From Acidobacteriaceae bacterium (GTDB taxonomy: Bacteria > Acidobacteriota > Terriglobia > Terriglobales > Acidobacteriaceae), in the NCBI GenBank assembly GCA_003131315.1, contig PKUV01000082.1, forward strand, positions 16,619-80,618: a stretch of DNA of 64,000 nucleotides, in the 5' to 3' direction. A program made the position numbers and the translations under genes. Positions 59,381 to 64,000 of this stretch are shown here, one piece after another (positions within the stretch are counted from its first letter, which is position 1; every line of letters begins with the position of its first letter). The notes below the pieces were generated by a model, which did not search any database, was not told the DNA's origin, and was given only the letters and a program-made list of their open reading frames with translations.

Positions 59381-60958
59381 GTGAACCGCGGAGGAAAATC
59401 GCGTGATTCGCGATATATTCCCAACGTGCTCAGCTTGATCCGCGAACATCGCAGTTTTTTTCTGGGAACCACACTGGCCGCCCTGGCATTGCGACTATTT
59501 TTCTTCGTCCACTTCCCGGTGGTCACGGATGACTCGCGCATTTACGCCGACCTCGCCACCAACTGGCTGCAGCACGGCATCTACGGCCAAACGCAGGCGA
59601 GCCAGCGCGGGACCCAGCCGGAGAAACAGATCGTGCCGACCGACGCGCGCCTGCCAGGATATCCTGCGTTTCTGGCTGGGATCTTCTGGCTATTTGGAGC
59701 GGGCAACTTCAAAGCCGTCATGCTGAAGCAGATTCTGGTGGACTTGGCCACCTGCCTGATCGTTGCCGACCTTGCCCGCCGGGCGGTCTCAGAACGCGCA
59801 GCGAGAATCGCTTTTGTGCTGGCGGCGCTGTGTCCATTCCTGGCAAACTATGCCGCCGCCGCGCTCACCGAAACTTTGGAGATCTTCTTTACAGCGCTCG
59901 CTCTCGATTGCGCGGTCGCCGCGCTGAATCGAATGCATGACGCTCGTCTAGAGATGGGCGTGCTCGCCGAGACTTGCCGCAAGCTCTGGGCCGCGACCGG
60001 CGCGGCGATTGCGGCCTGCATCCTGCTGCGTCCGGATGGCGGCATCCTGCTGGCGGCGGTCGCTCTTTATCTGGCGGTGGCAGCCCCTAAAGGGGCGTCT
60101 GATTTCGAGGAACGTACGGCATCGCTAAAGCGATGCCCTGATACGAAGCCGGAATCGCGAAGACCATGCCCTGATACGAAACGCGAATTTTTCCGCAGCC
60201 TACTCGCCGCTGGGACCATCGTCGTGGTATTTGCGCTGGCGCCGCTCGCTCCCTGGACGATTCGCAATTTTCGGACGCTCCATCATTTCCAGCCGCTGGC
60301 TCCGCGTTACGCCAACGAGACGGATGAACTGGTCCCCCGAGGTTTCAACCGCTGGGTCAAGACCTGGATCGTCGACTACGCGTCGGTGGAAGAGATCTAC
60401 TGGAACGTTCCTGGCTACAAGATTGACCCGGAGAAACTGCCGTCGCGTGCCATCGATAACCCGGCGGAAAGGGACGCAACGCTGGCCGTCATCGCGGACT
60501 ACAACCAGTCGCAGGACATGACGCCGGAACTGGATGCGCGCTTCGGCAAAGTAGCCGCGGATCGTATTCGCGCCCATCCCGTCCGCTACTACGTTGTGCT
60601 GCCCCTGCTGCGCGTTGCGGACATGTGGCTGCGCCCGCGAACCGAGATCCTTCCTCCCGACGTGCGCTGGTGGGCATTCCATGACGACGCGAAGCAGTCG
60701 GTCATGGCAGTCGGGTTCGGCTTGCTGAACCTGGCTTACGTGGCGGGAGCACTGTTGGCGGTCGTTCGCAGGCCGTCGGGAATTCGCTGGGCCGGATTGC
60801 TGGTCAGCTTCGTGCTGCTGCGCTCGGCATTTCTGGGAACGCTGGAAAACCCGGAACCGCGCTACACGCTGGAATGCTATCCGGTGGTCATACTCTTCGC
60901 TTCCCGAGTGCTGGCTGATTTGCAGCGAGTCCGTCGCCCGACCTACAAGACTTCATAA
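59381..60958 (+). CDS. GT-C membrane glycosyltransferase with an in-frame palindromic repeat
   Basis: 525 residues from a GTG at 59381; a GTG at 59426 (VLSLIREH) is the likelier biological start. Eight to ten hydrophobic helices are present, and the first loop reads VVTDDSRIYADLATNWL with acidic residues expected of ArnT/GT39-type enzymes. Between two helices, at about residues 234-274, a 122-base palindromic repeat (copy 3) is read in frame as AAPKGASDFEERTA, then SLKRCPDTKPE and RPCPDTKREFF. The flanking helices are intact, so the protein probably folds. A related pair of GT-C genes is at 40120 and 41861. Confidence 0.78.
   Translation: MNRGGKSRDSRYIPNVLSLIREHRSFFLGTTLAALALRLFFFVHFPVVTDDSRIYADLATNWLQHGIYGQTQASQRGTQPEKQIVPTDARLPGYPAFLAGIFWLFGAGNFKAVMLKQILVDLATCLIVADLARRAVSERAARIAFVLAALCPFLANYAAAALTETLEIFFTALALDCAVAALNRMHDARLEMGVLAETCRKLWAATGAAIAACILLRPDGGILLAAVALYLAVAAPKGASDFEERTASLKRCPDTKPESRRPCPDTKREFFRSLLAAGTIVVVFALAPLAPWTIRNFRTLHHFQPLAPRYANETDELVPRGFNRWVKTWIVDYASVEEIYWNVPGYKIDPEKLPSRAIDNPAERDATLAVIADYNQSQDMTPELDARFGKVAADRIRAHPVRYYVVLPLLRVADMWLRPRTEILPPDVRWWAFHDDAKQSVMAVGFGLLNLAYVAGALLAVVRRPSGIRWAGLLVSFVLLRSAFLGTLENPEPRYTLECYPVVILFASRVLADLQRVRRPTYKTS
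60080..60201 (+). repeat. Palindromic repeat family, copy 3 (in frame inside a CDS)
   Basis: Element with GCCCC-TAAA-GGGGC and GGCATCGC-TAAA-GCGATGCC hairpins, two CCTGATACGAA units and a terminal TTTTTCCGCAGCCT. It keeps the reading frame of the surrounding gene open and encodes a hydrophilic loop. Copies 1 and 2 are intergenic. Confidence 0.85.
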
Positions 60959-61016
60959 GGTCCTTTCCAAAATCGTGATTAGAAAATCTTATCCAAGCTG
61001 CTAGTGTTTTCAGTCA

Positions 61017-61045
61017 TTGTCATACTGGCTTGTTGGACGGATAAT
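61017..61045 (+). promoter_or_regulatory. Probable sigma-70-type promoter of the TonB-dependent receptor gene
   Basis: TTGTCA (61017-61022) and GATAAT (61040-61045) are 17 bases apart, and the ATG is 80 bases further on. Each box has a single difference from the standard consensus. Confidence 0.5.
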
Positions 61046-61124
61046 GATGGTCCAATTCCGGCACAGGGTTTGTTAGCAACACAGGCCGCGAATCCTAAAC
61101 GATAGCCCTTTCAGGAGGCTCAAA

Positions 61125-64000
61125 ATGCGCTCCCCCGTGATGTCCGCCGTTCTTCTCTCCTTCCTCCTAGCCCTGTCGGTGGGCATGACTGCTCAGACCT
61201 CGACAACGTCAGTGCGCGGAACTGTAACCGACAAGAGTGGCGCCATGATCGTCGGCGCGAAAGTGACCCTCTCGAATCCGCAACGTGGCTTTGAGCGGTC
61301 GACAACCACCAGTCCGGCCGGTACGTACGAGTTTTTGCAGCTGACACCGGCAACCTACACTCTGACCCTTGAGGCGGCCGGCTTCCGCAAGTCGGTGCAG
61401 ACCAATGTCGAACTCCTGGTCGACACGCCCGCAAGCCTGAACGTGACCCTGCAGGTCGGAGCGATTTCTGAAACCGTCGAAGTCTCCGCCGAGGGAAGCA
61501 TCGTGAACACGGCCGACGCTTCCATCGGGAATGCCTTCAATGAGCACCAGGTAAAGGAACTGCCGCTGGAGGGCCGGAATGTCCCGGATCTGCTGACCCT
61601 TCAGGCGGGCGTGACTTACACCGGCCATCGGCAAGATATCGACAAAGATGTTGATACACGCAGCGGTGCGGTCAACGGCGCTCGCAGCGATCAGAGCAAC
61701 GTCACCCTGGATGGCACCGACAGCAATGACCAAGTGAATGGGTCGGCCTTCAATTCCGTCCTGCCGGTGACCCTGGATTCGGTCCAGGAATTCCGGGTGA
61801 CGACAACCAGCTACAACGCGGACCAGGGACGCTCCTCCGGGGCGCAGGTCTCGCTCGTAACCAAGAGCGGCACCAACGACTTCCACGGCTCTCTTTACGA
61901 GTACCACCGCAACACAATTACCAGCGCCAATGACTATTTCGTGAAGGCCGCAGAGCTGCGGAGCGGGCAGTCGAACACACCCCTCAAACTCATTCGGAAC
62001 ATTTTCGGCGCTTCGTTCGGCGGCCCCGCGATAAAAAATCGCCTCTTTTTCTTCACAAACTACGAGGGCTATCGGCAGCGGGAAGAGAAGAGCGTCTTGC
62101 GCATGGTTCCCAGCGATTCCTTGCGAGACGGCGTAATGTTGTACCAGTGCCAGGACGCCACTCAGTGTCCAGGCGGACCAATTCAGGGCTATAACAGCAG
62201 TCACACCGTGCCCGTCGGCTTCTACGGACTCACCCCCTCACAATTGGCTGGCATGGATCCGGCTGGCGTCGGTCCCAACCCGATCGTAATTCCGTATTTC
62301 AATACGTTCCCGCACGCCAATGACTTGACCCAAGGCGATCAATACAACTTCGTTGGATACAGATTCCGCGGGCCGGTTCCGACCAACAACAATTGGTACA
62401 TTGCCCGCCTGGACTACAAGCTGAACGAGAGTGGCACTCACAGCATCTTCTGGCGCGGTGCGCTCAGGACCGATAATCACAAGGATGCGCCCTATCTGCC
62501 CGGGACTCCGGCCCTGCAAACATTCGAGGATTTCAGCAAAGGATTTACGGTCGGCTACACGGCTACGTTGCGTCCCACGCTGATCAACAATTTTCACTGG
62601 GGGTACACGCGGCAAAGCTACGGCGATATCGGAAACAACAACACGCAGCCTTTTATCTATTTCCGTGGGTTGAACGACGACAGCACATCCAACTACTCCA
62701 GCTTGGCCGTGGTTCGCAGCTATGTTTTTCAGGCCCCTGTACAGAACCTGGTGGACGACATTACCTGGGTCAAGGGCAAACACACCATGCAGTTCGGAAC
62801 GAATGTCCGCTTTATCAGGAACCCCCGCATGAACTACCTGAGCTCATTCCCTGACGGCGTCACGAATTCCTCGGCTTTAGATACCGGCGGAATCGCGAAC
62901 ACGCAAAGCCCGCTGGATCCTGGTTTCAATGGCTATCCGCAGGTCAATTCCAATTTCAACGTTCAGTACAACTATCCGGTCATTGCGATGCTGGGTCTTG
63001 TGACGGAACTGGACGCATCCTACAACTACGATAAGAGCGGCAACCGGCTCGCCGAGGGCGCCCCGTTAAACCGTCGTTTCGGAGCGGACGAATATGAGTT
63101 CTACTTGCAGGATTCCTATAAGATCAAACCCAATCTCACCATTAACTACGGTCTACGCTGGTCATTGTTCTCTCCGCCATGGGAAACCAGCGGCACGGAG
63201 GTAGCGCCCAACATCAGCCTCGGCCAGTGGTTTAAACAACGCGGCGCCAACATGCTGAATGGAATTGGCTCCGAGGCCGATCCGATCGTGAGCTTCAACC
63301 TGGCCGGCGCAGCCAACAACAAGAAGGGATACTACAGTTGGGATACCCATAACTTTGCTCCCCGCATTTCGTTCGCCTATTCGCCTCACGGTGACGGTTG
63401 GCTCAAGCGCCTGGTTGGTCAAGGCGATAAGACTGTCATCCGCGCTGGCGCTGGGATTGTTTATGACCGCATCGGCTCCGGCCTCCTCAGTAGTTTCGAC
63501 CGCTTTGGAGCCTTCGGGCTTTCCACGCAAATAAGCAACAGCGTGGTTCCGTCGGCGGATTCAGCACCACGTCTCACAGGGCTGAATACGATTCCCCAGA
63601 ATGACCGTTTTGGCAATCCCATCTTCCCTCCGCCACCTCAGGGGGGATTACCCTATACGCCCCCGCCGTCAGGCACGGGACTCGGTATCTACTGGGGCCT
63701 TGATGACTCGATCAAGACTCCTTACTCCTACACCTTCGACTTTTCCATCGGCCGCGAACTGCCCAAGAACATGAGTCTGGAAGTTTCGTACGTGGGACGC
63801 ATGTCGCACCGCCTCCTGGTCCAGGAAGATTTGGCGATGCCTCTGAACCTGGTTGACAAGAAATCAGGAGTCTCCTATTTCCAGGCTGCCCGCCGCATCG
63901 CGGAACTGTACACGGCCGGGACACCGACCTCCTCCGTGACTCCGAGCCTGGTCGGCCCCACGGCCGCTTATTGGCAGAATATCACTGCTGTCCGGCTAAA
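61125..64000 (+). CDS. TonB-dependent receptor, Oar-like, N-terminal carboxypeptidase-regulatory domain (3' end outside window)
   Basis: An open frame of 958 codons starts at ATG 61125 with AGGAGG six bases upstream and runs off the right edge. A signal peptide (MRSPVMSAVLLSFLLALSVGM) is followed at about residues 27-110 by a CarboxypepD_reg-like beta-sandwich (GTVTDKSGAMIVGAKVTL, then RSTTTSPAGTYEFLQL). The plug domain follows: LPLEGRNVPDLLTLQAGV and GARSDQSNVTLDGTDSND. The later part is beta-strand-rich, with alternating aromatic residues of an outer-membrane barrel. This Oar-like architecture is abundant in Acidobacteriota and presumably imports glycans or other large ligands. The ligand cannot be predicted. 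Confidence 0.88.
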   Translation, partial: MRSPVMSAVLLSFLLALSVGMTAQTSTTSVRGTVTDKSGAMIVGAKVTLSNPQRGFERSTTTSPAGTYEFLQLTPATYTLTLEAAGFRKSVQTNVELLVDTPASLNVTLQVGAISETVEVSAEGSIVNTADASIGNAFNEHQVKELPLEGRNVPDLLTLQAGVTYTGHRQDIDKDVDTRSGAVNGARSDQSNVTLDGTDSNDQVNGSAFNSVLPVTLDSVQEFRVTTTSYNADQGRSSGAQVSLVTKSGTNDFHGSLYEYHRNTITSANDYFVKAAELRSGQSNTPLKLIRNIFGASFGGPAIKNRLFFFTNYEGYRQREEKSVLRMVPSDSLRDGVMLYQCQDATQCPGGPIQGYNSSHTVPVGFYGLTPSQLAGMDPAGVGPNPIVIPYFNTFPHANDLTQGDQYNFVGYRFRGPVPTNNNWYIARLDYKLNESGTHSIFWRGALRTDNHKDAPYLPGTPALQTFEDFSKGFTVGYTATLRPTLINNFHWGYTRQSYGDIGNNNTQPFIYFRGLNDDSTSNYSSLAVVRSYVFQAPVQNLVDDITWVKGKHTMQFGTNVRFIRNPRMNYLSSFPDGVTNSSALDTGGIANTQSPLDPGFNGYPQVNSNFNVQYNYPVIAMLGLVTELDASYNYDKSGNRLAEGAPLNRRFGADEYEFYLQDSYKIKPNLTINYGLRWSLFSPPWETSGTEVAPNISLGQWFKQRGANMLNGIGSEADPIVSFNLAGAANNKKGYYSWDTHNFAPRISFAYSPHGDGWLKRLVGQGDKTVIRAGAGIVYDRIGSGLLSSFDRFGAFGLSTQISNSVVPSADSAPRLTGLNTIPQNDRFGNPIFPPPPQGGLPYTPPPSGTGLGIYWGLDDSIKTPYSYTFDFSIGRELPKNMSLEVSYVGRMSHRLLVQEDLAMPLNLVDKKSGVSYFQAARRIAELYTAGTPTSSVTPSLVGPTAAYWQNITAVRL

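Noticed and set aside
61209..62204. A 331-codon minus-strand frame opposite the TonB-dependent receptor
   Set aside because: The plus-strand frame gives a full signal peptide, regulatory domain and plug; the minus-strand frame is a shadow.
1..64000. CRISPR array, tRNA, rRNA or transposase
   Set aside because: I saw no regular spacer-repeat array, no cloverleaf-like sequence, no ribosomal RNA and no transposase motif; the repeats present are few and irregular.

Overview
The window reads as an Acidobacteriota chromosome segment, probably class Terriglobia. This rests on the Oar-type TonB-dependent receptor with an N-terminal carboxypeptidase-regulatory-like domain at the right edge, the moderately high GC content, and the overall style of the surface-polysaccharide locus. 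It is an inference: there is no rRNA or other marker gene here. I found no tRNA, rRNA, CRISPR array or transposase.

Layout. (1) 3-185 (+) is the C-terminal end of a polysaccharide export protein; it converges on a long minus-strand gene run and is separated from it by a 26-bp-arm inverted repeat. (2) 257-39454 is about 28 minus-strand genes with many ATGA/GTGA/TGATG overlaps, so it is probably a few very long operons. Read in the direction of transcription (right to left) it starts with a nonulosonic-acid module: PseB, PseC, a 1028-residue oxidoreductase/cytidylyltransferase/class III aminotransferase fusion, a PseG-PseH fusion, a formyltransferase, a PIG-L deacetylase and PseI. Then come a candidate GT-B transferase, a flippase, a FemAB-like acetyltransferase, a sulfatase-superfamily protein, several GT4 glycosyltransferases, a Wzy/ligase-like membrane protein, two methyltransferases, two AsnB-type amidotransferases, a GT2, a second formyltransferase, a heparinase II/III-like protein, a bi-domain oxidoreductase and a last GT4. 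(3) 40120-50268 (+) holds two GT-C membrane glycosyltransferases, a Wzc-like tyrosine autokinase, a TPR plus jelly-roll protein, a second O-antigen polymerase/ligase-like protein and an acyltransferase-3. (4) 50824-51849 (+) encodes a PilZ protein and a LuxR-type regulator with a degenerate receiver. (5) 51929-54985 (-) is amino-acid catabolism: tryptophanase/beta-tyrosinase and delta-1-pyrroline-5-carboxylate dehydrogenase. (6) 55119-64000 has a small CxxC-rich membrane protein, a GH18/NodB/GT2 trifunctional membrane protein, a further GT-C protein and the truncated receptor.

How it fits together. Regions 1-3 look like one export/assembly locus for a complex surface polysaccharide. Nucleotide sugars are made and modified (a pseudaminic-type acid, probably N-formylated; probable uronamides from the AsnB enzymes), assembled by many transferases, flipped by the Wzx-like protein, polymerised or ligated by one or both Wzy/WaaL-like proteins, and exported under control of the tyrosine autokinase and the truncated export protein. 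The PilZ protein suggests that c-di-GMP is sensed next to the locus.

The most notable observations are the three-enzyme fusion inside the pseudaminic-type pathway, the deacetylase/formyltransferase pair embedded in that pathway, a three-copy palindromic repeat family with one copy lying in frame inside a membrane-protein gene, and a perfect 63-bp direct repeat flanking the acyltransferase gene.
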